Shown here piece by piece: positions 8,234 through 17,678 of a stretch of 45,050 nt of DNA (position 1 is the stretch's first letter; the number at the start of each line of letters is the position of its first letter). The DNA comes from Paludisphaera rhizosphaerae. Its GTDB lineage: Bacteria > Planctomycetota > Planctomycetia > Isosphaerales > Isosphaeraceae. The notes under the pieces are model-generated. The model ran no database searches and was not told the DNA's origin. It saw only the letters and a program-made list of their open reading frames with translations. The stretch covers positions 1 through 45,050 of the forward strand of contig NZ_JAALCR010000040.1 of the NCBI RefSeq assembly GCF_011065895.1, written 5' to 3'. The translations under genes were made by a program, and so were the position numbers.

Positions 8234-11149
8234 ATGCGAGGGTTCGGAATGGGCAAGGGACGTGACGGCGGGCTCAGCCACGTACGGGTGTTGTTCAACG
8301 AGGGCGCGGTTGCGGGGCTGACGGACGCGCAGTTGCTGGAACGGTTCACGACGCGAGAGGGCGAATCCGCCCAGGCGGCCTTCGCGACGATCGTCGACCG
8401 TCACGGGCCGATGGTCCTGCGCGTCTGCGGGTCGGTCCTGCGCGATCGCCACGAGGCGGAGGACGCGTTTCAGGCGACGTTCCTGGTGCTGGCGCGACGG
8501 GCCGGTTCCCTCTGGGTCCGGGGGTCGCTCGGCCCCTGGCTGCATCAGACGGCGTATCGGGCGTCCCTGAACGCCCGGGCGGCCGCGGCGCGCCGTCGCC
8601 GTCATGAGCAACGCGCGGCCGAGTTGGCGCCGTCCGCCGTCCACGAAGACGAACGCGACGATCAGGGCGAGGTGATTCACGAGGAGGTCGATCGGCTCCC
8701 CGAAGGATGCCGGTCGGCCGTGGTGCTCTGCTACTTCGAGGGGCTTTCCCCCGAGCAGGCGGCTCGGGTGCTCGAATGCCCGGTGGGGACGGTTCAAAGT
8801 CGTCTGGCGCGGGGCCGAGAACGCCTCCGATCGCGGTTGTCGCGACGGGGCCTCGGCGAGGCGGTCGGCGCCCTGATGGGGGCGTCGCCCCTACCGGCGC
8901 CGTCGGCCTTGCTGGCGGACGCGACGGTCAAGGCGGCGTCGTCGCTCTCGGGAGCGGCGGCCTCGGCGGTCGCGGTCCGCATCGCCGAAGGAGTTCTGAG
9001 AACCATGTTCCTGACCAAGATCCGAACCGCGGCCCTCGCCCTGGTCGCGACCGCCGCGCTGGCCGTCGCCGGCGCGCAGACGCTCCGCCAGGGCGCCGCC
9101 GCTCCGGCGCCTCCCGTCGACCTGAACGCCGTTCGGGCGGCGCTCGGAGCCACGCCCGACGCCCTCAACGCCGCGGCTGAATCCTCATCACCCCCCGTGG
9201 ATCTCGTCTGGAAAGACCTCCCTCCGGCCGAGGCCCTGGGCGTGATCGAGAGCCTCTCGGCCCTCACGCGAGCGAACTACGAGAAGATCAAGACATGGAA
9301 GGGATCCTACTCCAGCGTCGTGCGGCAGTATCTGAGCGTCGGGTTCGTCACCGACGCCGCGGGATCGAACGGTCCCTTCAACCAACAGTTCGATTCCGTC
9401 CTCAAGTTTGCGGTCGACGTCAACAGGGACGCCCTCTACCGAGATGTCGAGACGAGCCGAATGCGGTTTCTCAAGATCGGCTCAAACGAGGAGGTGAAGG
9501 TACCCAACGTGGCGGCCGACGATCACCGGTCGGTGACGACGCCGGAGTCCTATCTCGTCTTCAGTCCCAAGACACGGGCGACATGGGGCGTGATGCAGAA
9601 CGTCCCCGAGGCGAAGAACGCGCGAAAGGTCGATCGATTCCCCACGAATGCGACCGAGTCCCGGCATGACGGCCCGGGGACCGACCCTCGCGAATTCTTC
9701 AAGACCGACCCCATGAATTGGTTCTGGTCGGGCCTTGACCGCTACGCCAGGGCGATGAAGGGGGAATCGGGGGCCCGGGCGAAGAAGGTCGTCGAGGAGC
9801 AACTGAAGGTCAGCAAGGCCGACGGACCGGGCGGCGTCTGGTATCAGGAGCGGATGTGGTACGACGACGGCCGAGGCGGACCCAGGCTCAAAGCGACGAC
9901 CATCTGGAGCCCCCAGGCGGGCTACAATCCGGTCGCCCGAATCATGGCGTTCGACGCGCCTGACGGAAAAGAGCAAGGCCGGAAGGAATGGCGCTGGAGG
10001 TCGATCGACGGCGTGCTCATCCCTTCGTGGGTCAAAGACACGAATCGGCGCGAACCGGGCGGCGAGGTCTCGCTGGAGCACGAATCGAAGCTGCTGGAGT
10101 GCGTGTTGAACCAACCGCTGGATGCTCACCAGTTCGACGAGTTCGGCCTGGGCGTCGCCGATGGCGACATCATCCTGAACCACAAGGAGCGTGTGGGCTA
10201 CATCGTCCGGGACGGCGCGATCGTGAAGCTCGCGGGCTTCGGGGAGAGATCGATCCTGAAGCCGAACGTTCCGAGGCCCGCGCCGGCGGCCTCGAAGGCG
10301 GGGCGGATCTACACGACGGCGATCCTCCGCACGGACGACGCCGGTCGGCCGGTCTCGTCGGTCGTGGCCGTCGACCCGGACGCCGAGGCAGTGTCGGGCG
10401 TCTTCGAGAGGGCGCCCAACCGGTTCAGGCTCTCTCCCGACGGCCGGTTCATCGCCTACGTCTTGCTTGAACCGATCGACTCCAATTCCGGGCCGAACGC
10501 CTCGTCGCTCTGGATTCGCGAAGGAGGCGGCGAGCCCAGGCGGGTCGTCCGTCTCGACGGAGCTTCGAGCGGCGAGGTTCCGGTCTGGTCCCCGGACGGC
10601 AAGCGACTGATCGTGAGCAAGGGGACGCTCGACGAGGCCCGCAAAGCCTGGATCCATGAAACGATCCTGCTCCACGCCGACGGCTCGGGTCAGGAGACGC
10701 TGAAGATTCCCCGTGAGGACACCGTGCAGGACTGGTCGCCCGACGGCTCGCGGATCCTCACGGCCTCGTCGCGCAACGCGAAGATCGGCTGGCAGCTTTA
10801 CGTCATGAATCTCGACGGATCGAACCCGAGACAGATCACCGAAGGCGGCAACCCCTTCTCGGCCCGGTTCTCGCCCGACGGCCGCCGCATTCTCTACACC
10901 GACGGGCCGAAGGCGGATCGCAGGGGGATCTGGGTGGTCGACCTCGACGGCTCGAACCGTCGCCGCGTCTTCGACGAGGACGGCTCGGCCTGCTGGTCGC
11001 CCGACGGCAAGCGGATCGCCGTGGCGGTTCGGGGGCGGAAGCCCGAGGAACACGCCCGGCTGGAAGTCGTCGACCTGGAGACGGGAAGCCGCCGCACCGT
11101 CTTGACGATGCCCGGCCAGGAGATCGCCGACATGCCCGACTGGCGCTGA
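8234..11149 (+). CDS. ECF sigma factor fused to a transmembrane segment, LolA-like region and WD40-like propeller
   Basis: The protein has 971 residues. Region 2 is at about 30-110 (FATIVDRHGPMVLRVCGSVLRDRHEAEDAFQATFLVLARRAG) and region 4 at about 150-205 (LPEGCRSAVVLCYFEGLSPEQAARVLECPVGTVQSRLARGRERL). One membrane helix follows at about 265-280 (RTAALALVATAALAVAG). Residues about 330-680 look LolA-like, and about 690-965 hold PD40 propeller repeats (RFRLSPDGRFIAYVL, PVWSPDGKRLIVS, DWSPDGSRILTAS, RFSPDGRRILYTDG, CWSPDGKRIAVAV). Such fused sigma factors are known in planctomycetes. An internal ATG at 9005 with an upstream GGAG could yield a separate sensor half. The start is uncertain: GTG 8231, ATG 8234 or ATG 8249. 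Confidence 0.88.
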   Translation: MRGFGMGKGRDGGLSHVRVLFNEGAVAGLTDAQLLERFTTREGESAQAAFATIVDRHGPMVLRVCGSVLRDRHEAEDAFQATFLVLARRAGSLWVRGSLGPWLHQTAYRASLNARAAAARRRRHEQRAAELAPSAVHEDERDDQGEVIHEEVDRLPEGCRSAVVLCYFEGLSPEQAARVLECPVGTVQSRLARGRERLRSRLSRRGLGEAVGALMGASPLPAPSALLADATVKAASSLSGAAASAVAVRIAEGVLRTMFLTKIRTAALALVATAALAVAGAQTLRQGAAAPAPPVDLNAVRAALGATPDALNAAAESSSPPVDLVWKDLPPAEALGVIESLSALTRANYEKIKTWKGSYSSVVRQYLSVGFVTDAAGSNGPFNQQFDSVLKFAVDVNRDALYRDVETSRMRFLKIGSNEEVKVPNVAADDHRSVTTPESYLVFSPKTRATWGVMQNVPEAKNARKVDRFPTNATESRHDGPGTDPREFFKTDPMNWFWSGLDRYARAMKGESGARAKKVVEEQLKVSKADGPGGVWYQERMWYDDGRGGPRLKATTIWSPQAGYNPVARIMAFDAPDGKEQGRKEWRWRSIDGVLIPSWVKDTNRREPGGEVSLEHESKLLECVLNQPLDAHQFDEFGLGVADGDIILNHKERVGYIVRDGAIVKLAGFGERSILKPNVPRPAPAASKAGRIYTTAILRTDDAGRPVSSVVAVDPDAEAVSGVFERAPNRFRLSPDGRFIAYVLLEPIDSNSGPNASSLWIREGGGEPRRVVRLDGASSGEVPVWSPDGKRLIVSKGTLDEARKAWIHETILLHADGSGQETLKIPREDTVQDWSPDGSRILTASSRNAKIGWQLYVMNLDGSNPRQITEGGNPFSARFSPDGRRILYTDGPKADRRGIWVVDLDGSNRRRVFDEDGSACWSPDGKRIAVAVRGRKPEEHARLEVVDLETGSRRTVLTMPGQEIADMPDWR

Positions 11150-11191
11150 GCCGTGTCGGGCCGGCTCACGTCTCGGGCCGCGAAGGATCGC

Positions 11192-12004
11192 TCAGGGGAT
11201 CGAGCGGACGCTCCATCCTCGCCGGATCCAGCGGGCCATCAACTCCGCGCGGCTGCGTACGCGGAAGTGTCGGAAGACGACCTTCATGTACTGGTTGACG
11301 GTGTATCGGCTCAGCTTCATCCGGGCGGCGATCTGCTTGTCGCCGTCGCCTTCCAGCAGGCATTGCAGAACGCGGCGGGCCTGCGGGGGGAGGGCCGCCG
11401 GGGAAGGGTCGCAGACCTGGGCCAGCGGGCCGCCGACGAGCGGCGCCAGCGCGGCCTGGGTCTCGTACACGACGGCCCGCTCCCGCGCGTTGAAGTCGCG
11501 CGGACGGCCGGCGCGCATCAGGTGGATCCCCAGCGAGAAGTCGCCCGCCGCGCCGGGGATTGAGCGGTTGCACCAGAGGGCGTTTCGCGCGCCGAGCGGT
11601 CGAAAGATGTCCTGAAACTCCTTCGTGGCCTCCCAGCGTCGGTCGTCGAAAAGCTGCGTGCGGGACAGGGAGATCCCGTCTTCGACAAGGAACCAGCGGC
11701 GGCAGACCCTCTCGGTCTCGTAGGACTCGGGATTCCTCACGTAATCGGCGAACCCGGCGAAGTAGCCGGCGCGATCGGACTCGCAGCTCCACCCCCATTC
11801 GGCCTGGCTCAGGTGCTTCGGCCGCTTGCTCCTGAAGCCCTCCATCTCACCGACGAAGCCGATCGAGCCGCCCGTCAGCCCGGCCAGCACCTCGATCAAG
11901 TGCTGCTGCCAGCATGTCACGTCGTCCCCTAACTCCCGGCATTCGCCGACGAGCCGATGGATCGCGCGGTAATCGGCCAGAGTAAGACGTGACGATTTTT
12001 CCAT
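11192..12004 (-). CDS. LuxR-type helix-turn-helix transcriptional regulator
   Basis: This protein of about 270 residues has a C-terminal GerE/LuxR domain: LPPQARRVLQCLLEGDGDKQIAARMKLSRYTVNQYMKVVFRHFRVRSRAELMARWIRRG. The four helices are present, with the recognition helix around SRYTVNQYMKVVF. No receiver-type phosphoacceptor is evident. The N-terminal 190 residues have a GAF-like feel (GSIGFVGEMEGF, a late hydrophobic LGIHLMR strand) but I cannot assign them. The start at 12004 (MEKSSRLTLADYRAIH) is chosen because conserved-looking sequence begins there. In-frame ATGs at 12049 and 12103 are possible, and none has a good ribosome-binding site. The gene is divergent from the surface-protein genes that start at 12260 and may regulate them. 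Confidence 0.88.
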   Translation of the reverse strand: MEKSSRLTLADYRAIHRLVGECRELGDDVTCWQQHLIEVLAGLTGGSIGFVGEMEGFRSKRPKHLSQAEWGWSCESDRAGYFAGFADYVRNPESYETERVCRRWFLVEDGISLSRTQLFDDRRWEATKEFQDIFRPLGARNALWCNRSIPGAAGDFSLGIHLMRAGRPRDFNARERAVVYETQAALAPLVGGPLAQVCDPSPAALPPQARRVLQCLLEGDGDKQIAARMKLSRYTVNQYMKVVFRHFRVRSRAELMARWIRRGWSVRSIP

Positions 12005-12259
12005 GAAGAGAATTTGGGTTGAACTGCGATGAGGTGAAGACTCCCTCATTTTAGGGATGACGCCGATCGTAAACCATTGCGTACTCTTTGCACAAGAAGT
12101 CACTTCAGTTCAGGATAAACAATTATTTTCTCGGTCTCTGAGCCGTTCCCGACCGGTTTCTCGCATGGTCTTCCGTTCGAGCCTCCGCGACGACGCCCGC
12201 CGCGGCCGAGGCGAAATGGACGGACCGAATCACCACCTCGATCGACCAGGAGCCCTGCC

Positions 12260-13735
12260 ATGTGGACGCGCAACCCGTCGAAGCGATCCCGGAGCCCTCG
12301 GAGGGCCTCGCGGCCCCGGTTGGAGTTTCTCGAAGCGCGGACGGTTCTATCCGCGGCGTTTGATTCGGTGCTGACCGTGGGGAACGACTCCGCCAGCGTC
12401 GGCATCCGCGACCAGACCGAGGACGCGTCCGGAAATTCTTATGTGACGGGCGTCATCGTGGGGACGATGGACTTCGACCCGGCCGTCGTCCACGCCGACG
12501 GCTCCGACGTCCTCACCCCTCGGGGCACGAACGACGCCTACGTGGCCAAGTACAACGCCGACGGATCCTTCGCCTGGGCTCGATCCCTGGGGAGCGACTA
12601 CGTCCAGAAGTCGACCCTGGACCTCCCCGAGAGCGGTTACGCCGTCCGCGCCGACGCCGCCGGGAACGTCTACGTCTCGGGAGTCTTTTTCGGCAAAGCG
12701 ACCTTCGGGACGATTCAGTTGACCTCCGCCGGCGACGCCGACGCATTCGTCGCCAAGCTCAGCCCGAGCGGGAGCGTCCTCTGGGCGAAGAGCTGGGGAG
12801 GCTCGGGGCAGGACGTCGGCAACGATCTGGCCGTCGACTCCTCCGGCAACGTGATCGCGGTCGGCACGACGGCCTACTCCGACCCTGTCTCCGGTTGGAT
12901 CGCCAACACGTCTCAGATTCGCAAGTACAGCTCCACCGGCGCGTCGACGTGGACGGTGAGCATCGCCGGCCCGACCCACGGCGCCAACAGCGTGGCGACC
13001 GATTCCGCCGGCAATATCTACGTGGGGGGCAAGTTCAGCGGCACGGTCGACTTCAACCCCGCCCTCCTGAAGGCGAACTACGCCAGCGGCAACTACGGGT
13101 CGGGCTACATCCTGAAGCTCACCTCGGCCGGCGCTTACTCCTGGGTCTCGACCTTCCAGACCAGGACGACGTCGCAGACGTACGGATCCGCCATGACGAT
13201 CTACGATATCGACGTGGACGCCGCCGGGGACGTCGCCGTCGTGGGCAACGCCCAGGGTCAGATCGACTACGACCCGAGCGCGTCCGTCGATTACGAACTG
13301 CCCGATCAGAGGCGGGTCAACGGGTTCGTCGTCAAGCTGGCGCCGAGCGGCTCCCTGGCGTGGGCCCGGAACGCGGGCGCCGACTCCGCCACGCAGGTCG
13401 CCTTCGACGCGGCCGGCGCCATGTACGTCGCGGGCAATTACTTCACGGCGGCCGGCTTCACGCCCGGCTCCGGCCTGCCCGACGTACCGAGCTCGACCAC
13501 CGGCTCGACCTACCTGACCAAGTACAGCGCCGCCGGCGCCCCCGTCTGGGCCGTGACGTTCTCCGGGACCGGGGCGATTTACCCTTACGGGCTCACCGTC
13601 GACGCCTCCGGCGAGATCACCCTGGCTGGCGCCTTCCTGGGCACGGCCGACTTCGACCCCGACCCCACCTCCACCCACGAAGCGACCAACACGGCGTTCG
13701 CCGACTTCTTCATCCTCAAGCTGAAACAGGTGTGA
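12260..13735 (+). CDS. Exported SBBP-repeat beta-propeller protein with LEPR-XLL-type N-terminus
   Basis: The protein has 491 residues. A basic N-terminus (about 1-22) is followed by RLEFLEARTVLSA, a variant of the planctomycete LEPR-XLL motif found at the start of many exported proteins without an ordinary signal peptide. The body is a run of SBBP-type blades, recognisable by YVAKYNADGSFAWARSLG, AFVAKLSPSGSVLWAKSWGG, VDSSGNVIAVGTT, TDSAGNIYVGGKFSGTVDFN and FDAAGAMYVAGNY, each roughly 45-70 residues. I see no enzyme motif or C-terminal anchor. AGGAG lies nine bases before the ATG. It is the first of three consecutive large exported proteins. A structural or ligand-binding surface role is likely but not demonstrable. 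Confidence 0.85.
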   Translation: MWTRNPSKRSRSPRRASRPRLEFLEARTVLSAAFDSVLTVGNDSASVGIRDQTEDASGNSYVTGVIVGTMDFDPAVVHADGSDVLTPRGTNDAYVAKYNADGSFAWARSLGSDYVQKSTLDLPESGYAVRADAAGNVYVSGVFFGKATFGTIQLTSAGDADAFVAKLSPSGSVLWAKSWGGSGQDVGNDLAVDSSGNVIAVGTTAYSDPVSGWIANTSQIRKYSSTGASTWTVSIAGPTHGANSVATDSAGNIYVGGKFSGTVDFNPALLKANYASGNYGSGYILKLTSAGAYSWVSTFQTRTTSQTYGSAMTIYDIDVDAAGDVAVVGNAQGQIDYDPSASVDYELPDQRRVNGFVVKLAPSGSLAWARNAGADSATQVAFDAAGAMYVAGNYFTAAGFTPGSGLPDVPSSTTGSTYLTKYSAAGAPVWAVTFSGTGAIYPYGLTVDASGEITLAGAFLGTADFDPDPTSTHEATNTAFADFFILKLKQV

Positions 13736-13814
13736 GGGGGGTGGGGCCGACGCCTGCACAATTTCCAACTGAAGCCGCTTGTCTACGAGGACAGTCGCCT
13801 GCCGTCTCGTCGCC

Positions 13815-13913
13815 GGGTGCCATGCCCACGCTTGTGGTGGGCATGTGATCGACGATGGACGAGCGATCATCCGCAACCGGTCCATGGCCACGACAAGCCT
13901 GGCCGTACCACCC
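13815..13913. repeat. Interspersed palindrome, copy B (degenerate)
   Basis: GGGTGCCATGCCCACGC at the left pairs imperfectly with the right end (GGTCCATGGCCACG...ACCACCC). It has the same layout and spacing as the copies at 4181 and 32878 but more mismatches, with GATCGACGATGGACGAGCGATC in place of the usual spacer. It fills the gap between two surface-protein genes. Confidence 0.8.
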
Positions 13914-13952
13914 GATTACGAAACCTCCGCGACTTAACACCGAGGTGACATT

Positions 13953-16900
13953 ATGAGAACAAAGAAGCGCAAGGAGAAATCGAATTTCCGCAAGCGTGAT
14001 CGACGGCTTCGGCTTTCGCCCCGGATCGGCGTGCTCGAAGAAAGGGTGATGCTCGACGGTTCGCTGGATTCCACGTTCGGAGCCGGCGGCCTCGTGACGA
14101 CGGCCTTGGGAGCAACTCTTTCAAGGGCCCCGCTCGTGATCGGTGGATTCTCCACCCATCTTTCGCATGGCGAGGTCGTGGTCGCCGACGCAGCCTCCTC
14201 GCCTCTGCGTGTTAGCCGCTACGACGAGAGTGGTCGACTCGACACGACCTTCGGCAATAACGGCGTCGTGACCACGCCGGTTCTCGACGATAGCTATGCC
14301 CGCTCCGTTACGGTCTCGGGGAGCTCGGTCATCGCCGCCGGAATCGCCCGGTCCGAAAGCTCCCAATCCGAGTCCGAGTACTCGCCGGTGCTCGTGGAAT
14401 ACGACGTGAACGGCGCGCTTGACGGCGGATTCGGTACTCGCGGCGTGCTGGTGATCGATCCGAAGGTCTTGTTCGCGACGTCCTCGACCATGTCCGTGTC
14501 CGTCACGGCGGTCGCCACGCAGTCGGACGGCAAGATTCTGCTGGCGGGCTACGGATCTGTCCCGGGGGGAAATGGTCCCGCAACCTCCTTCGTGACGCGA
14601 TACACCGCCGCCGGCGTGCTTGATACGACGTTCGGCGACGCCGGCGTTTTGAAGGGCCAAATCGGCGGCCAGTCGTCGACTTTGACCGCGATGAGCATCT
14701 CGCCGCTCGATGACAAGGTGTCGCTGGCGATTGACGCCGGCCTCGGCTATACGGTGGTCCGCCTCACGCGAGACGGCAAACTCGATGACTCGTTCGGCTC
14801 CGGCGGTGTGGCGACCGTGGAATTGAAATACCCCGGCGGGTCGGGTATCGCTCAGTCGCTCGCGTTCGACTTGCAGGGCGAACTCTACGCCGCGGGAACG
14901 ATTACCACGGGTGCGGTCGGAATCATCAAGCTAACGTCCGCCGGGACTCTCGACGCCAAGTTTGGAAGCGGCGGCATCCTCGTCGGCGACTTCAAGCAGG
15001 GGGGGGTGTTTGAGAACGCTTATCCCGACATCGCCGTTCAGGCCGACGGGAGGCTGCTGATCGCCAGCTATGGCATGTACGCGGGACGGGCCGATTTCGT
15101 GCTGGCCCGTTATAACCCGACCGGGTCGCTCGACGCCGCCTTCGGCTCGGGCGGCCTGGTCCACACCGATTTCTCGACGCCGGGGTCGGCTGATTATACA
15201 CGGGACGACGTGGCCACCGCCGTCGTCTTGTCGCCCGACGGCAAGGAGGCCGTCGTCGCTGGACTCGAAGGGTTCTATTCCTCCACTCCGGGGCCGCGTC
15301 TCGCCCTCGCCCGCTATGTGCTCGACGACCCGACGATCGCCGTTCCACCGCCTTCGGGGACGCTGCGACTCGATTCCTCCGCCGACTCGGGAAGCTCGTC
15401 CAACGACGGCATTACGAACAAAAAAATCCTCACATTCTCCGGCGTCCACAAGACCATCCCCTCGGCCTATCTCGAACTCGTCCGCGACGACTCGACCGTC
15501 GTCGACTACGAGTCGACCAGCGAGACGTTGACGGATCCCGGACCGATTCCCGAGGGGTCCCACCGGTATTCAGTGCGTCAGTTGAGCGCCTTCTTTCGAA
15601 CGAGCGCCTCGACCTCGCCCGTGAACGTCGTGGTCGACAGGACCCCGCCGGCCGTCCCGCCGGCCCCGGTTCTCGACCCGTCGAGCGACACCGGAACGCC
15701 GGGCGACGATACAACGACGAGCACCAAACCGAAGCTAACCGGCACGGCCGATCCGAATACGACGGTCACGCTCTTCGACGACGCTGGGAAGTCTCTTGCT
15801 TCAGCTCAGGTCGGCGGTTCCGGACATTATTCTTTGCAAATCTCCTCCGCCCTGAGTTTAGGGTCTCACGTCGTCCACATTCGAGCGATGGACGTCGCCG
15901 GGAACTCGAGCACCGCCAGCAAGGCGCTGTCGTTGACGATCGTCAAGGACACGGCTCCAACTCCCATCACTCCAAAGATCACGCCGACCCTGATCGTCTC
16001 GGTCCACGGCCAGGAACAGGACCTCAAGGCGTTGGGCGCTCTTGTGATGCAGGGCGCGCTGGGCGTGTTCGGCGGAATCATCCCCGGCGCGGCCCTCACC
16101 TACGATGCCGTCAATGGCATTTCGGCCACCGGAAGCGGTCGCCAACTGGACCCCTGGCAAGATGACATCGGGACGCTTGCGCAAGTCATCTTCCAGGCGA
16201 ACGACGCCAATCCGTCGTTTATCGAGTCGCTCGAGGTCGACTGGGACACCTACGGGAGCGAGCACGACCCCGCGCAGGAAGTGGCCAGGCAGATCAACGC
16301 CATCGTCGCCGACACGCAATATGACGGCTCGCCCTGGGATATCCTGTTCGTCGGCTACAGCCGGGGCGGTCCGTTCGTCCATGAGATCCTCAAGGGGCTC
16401 GACCTCGTATCAAACCCCAGGATCGACTACACCGAGGCGATCCTCCTCGACCCGACCGCGTCCAAGGTCTCGGGAGACGTGTTTCCCGCTTCCATGCCTC
16501 CCGGCCTCGATCGCGAGATCGTGTACGACGACGGCTACGCCTTCCCTCTCACCCAGTTGTCCTTTCATCTCCTGGGCAAGGAATACGACGTCGTCGAACT
16601 GACGAACGACGGGAACTCGGGGAATCGCGTCGCCGGGGCGGAGTACCGTTACGAACGGGATCAGATCCAGAAATACATCCAAGAAGACCACCCTGACGTC
16701 TGGGCTCTGATCAAAAAGTACTATATAGAGTCGCATGTTGGAAGCAATGCCCTTGATTCTTATAGATCCCACCTCGGCTTCCCTTACTGGTACATGGGTC
16801 GTGATCCATACGATGATCCACCGCTGGCGACTCAGTTCAAAGCCGATCTCATCGAATTCCTCAAGGCCAAGGACCAGGGCGCGGCCTTGAACGGCGGAAC

Positions 16901-17630
16901 GGTGACGCTGCTTGACCACACGAAGAGTAGCCCCGCCTCGACCGCGCCGAACTTCAAGAATGCCAGCCAGGAGGCCGTCCAGGAGCTCACCAAGTTCGCG
17001 AACTCGCTCATCGACGACGCCAAGCGATTCGCCGCGCAGATCGCCAAGGAAGCCGAGAAGCTCGGCAAGGACATCGCGGCCGCCGCCAAGAAGGCCGGGG
17101 ACGCGCTCGTCGCCGACGCGAAAAAGCTGGGGGGCGAGGCTCTGGCGGAGGCCAAGAAGCAGGCCGCGGCTCTGGCGAGAACGGCCCAGGCGGAAATCAA
17201 CAAACTGGAGGCCGACGCCAAGAAGACCGCCGACGCCCTCTACAAGGAGGGCAAGCTTTTTGACAAGTCGGCGGCCAAGGAAGTCGACAAGGCATCCAAG
17301 CAACTCGCGAGTGTACAAAAGCAATCCGCGAAGGTGGTCGCCAAGGCGCAGAAGGACGCCGACAAGGCCGTGGCGGCCGTCAAGAAGGCCGTCGGCGACA
17401 AGCTGAAGAAGGCCCAGGAAGCGGCTAAAGCCGCGGCCGCCAAGGTTGCGGCCGCGACCGCGAAAGCCGAAGCCGACGCTCGCGCAGCCGCCGCGAAACT
17501 CGCGGTCGCCGCGAACAACGCCCGGATCGCGGCCGAGCAGGAAGCGGCGAAGATCGCCGCGGCCGCGTCGAGTGCGAGAGACAGGGTGTCAAGCGGCATC
17601 AGCAACGTCCGCAAGAAGTTCCACTTCTAA
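13953..17630 (+). CDS. Giant exported protein: delta-60 repeats, Ig-like domain, lipase-like hydrolase and Lys/Ala-rich helical tail
   Basis: The protein has 1225 residues. The N-terminus is very basic, followed by IGVLEERVMLDGSLD, a LEPR-XLL variant. Seven delta-60 repeats follow (SLDSTFGAGG, RLDTTFGNNG, ALDGGFGTRG, VLDTTFGDAG, KLDDSFGSGG, TLDAKFGSGG, SLDAAFGSGG), occupying about 30-490. A bacterial Ig-like unit lies at about 585-670 (KLTGTADPNTTVTLFDDAG). An alpha/beta hydrolase-like region (about 675-970) has VSVHGQ near 684 and a GYSRGG nucleophile elbow (S803). The last 220 residues are a Lys/Ala/Asp/Glu-rich, probably fully helical segment resembling LEA or histone H1-like tails. GAGGTGA precedes the ATG. 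Hydrolase activity is inferred from the elbow; the acid and histidine partners are not assigned. Confidence 0.8.
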   Translation: MRTKKRKEKSNFRKRDRRLRLSPRIGVLEERVMLDGSLDSTFGAGGLVTTALGATLSRAPLVIGGFSTHLSHGEVVVADAASSPLRVSRYDESGRLDTTFGNNGVVTTPVLDDSYARSVTVSGSSVIAAGIARSESSQSESEYSPVLVEYDVNGALDGGFGTRGVLVIDPKVLFATSSTMSVSVTAVATQSDGKILLAGYGSVPGGNGPATSFVTRYTAAGVLDTTFGDAGVLKGQIGGQSSTLTAMSISPLDDKVSLAIDAGLGYTVVRLTRDGKLDDSFGSGGVATVELKYPGGSGIAQSLAFDLQGELYAAGTITTGAVGIIKLTSAGTLDAKFGSGGILVGDFKQGGVFENAYPDIAVQADGRLLIASYGMYAGRADFVLARYNPTGSLDAAFGSGGLVHTDFSTPGSADYTRDDVATAVVLSPDGKEAVVAGLEGFYSSTPGPRLALARYVLDDPTIAVPPPSGTLRLDSSADSGSSSNDGITNKKILTFSGVHKTIPSAYLELVRDDSTVVDYESTSETLTDPGPIPEGSHRYSVRQLSAFFRTSASTSPVNVVVDRTPPAVPPAPVLDPSSDTGTPGDDTTTSTKPKLTGTADPNTTVTLFDDAGKSLASAQVGGSGHYSLQISSALSLGSHVVHIRAMDVAGNSSTASKALSLTIVKDTAPTPITPKITPTLIVSVHGQEQDLKALGALVMQGALGVFGGIIPGAALTYDAVNGISATGSGRQLDPWQDDIGTLAQVIFQANDANPSFIESLEVDWDTYGSEHDPAQEVARQINAIVADTQYDGSPWDILFVGYSRGGPFVHEILKGLDLVSNPRIDYTEAILLDPTASKVSGDVFPASMPPGLDREIVYDDGYAFPLTQLSFHLLGKEYDVVELTNDGNSGNRVAGAEYRYERDQIQKYIQEDHPDVWALIKKYYIESHVGSNALDSYRSHLGFPYWYMGRDPYDDPPLATQFKADLIEFLKAKDQGAALNGGTVTLLDHTKSSPASTAPNFKNASQEAVQELTKFANSLIDDAKRFAAQIAKEAEKLGKDIAAAAKKAGDALVADAKKLGGEALAEAKKQAAALARTAQAEINKLEADAKKTADALYKEGKLFDKSAAKEVDKASKQLASVQKQSAKVVAKAQKDADKAVAAVKKAVGDKLKKAQEAAKAAAAKVAAATAKAEADARAAAAKLAVAANNARIAAEQEAAKIAAAASSARDRVSSGISNVRKKFHF

Positions 17631-17678
17631 TACGGGTTCCAGGATTCCCGGTCCGCCGGACGTCTTTCCGTCGACGAC

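Noticed and set aside
12347-13891. Open frame of 514 codons on the minus strand, and a similar one at 9482-11053
   Set aside because: These are antisense to the SBBP propeller and the sigma/propeller fusion, with no domain, no ribosome-binding site and shadow-like composition.
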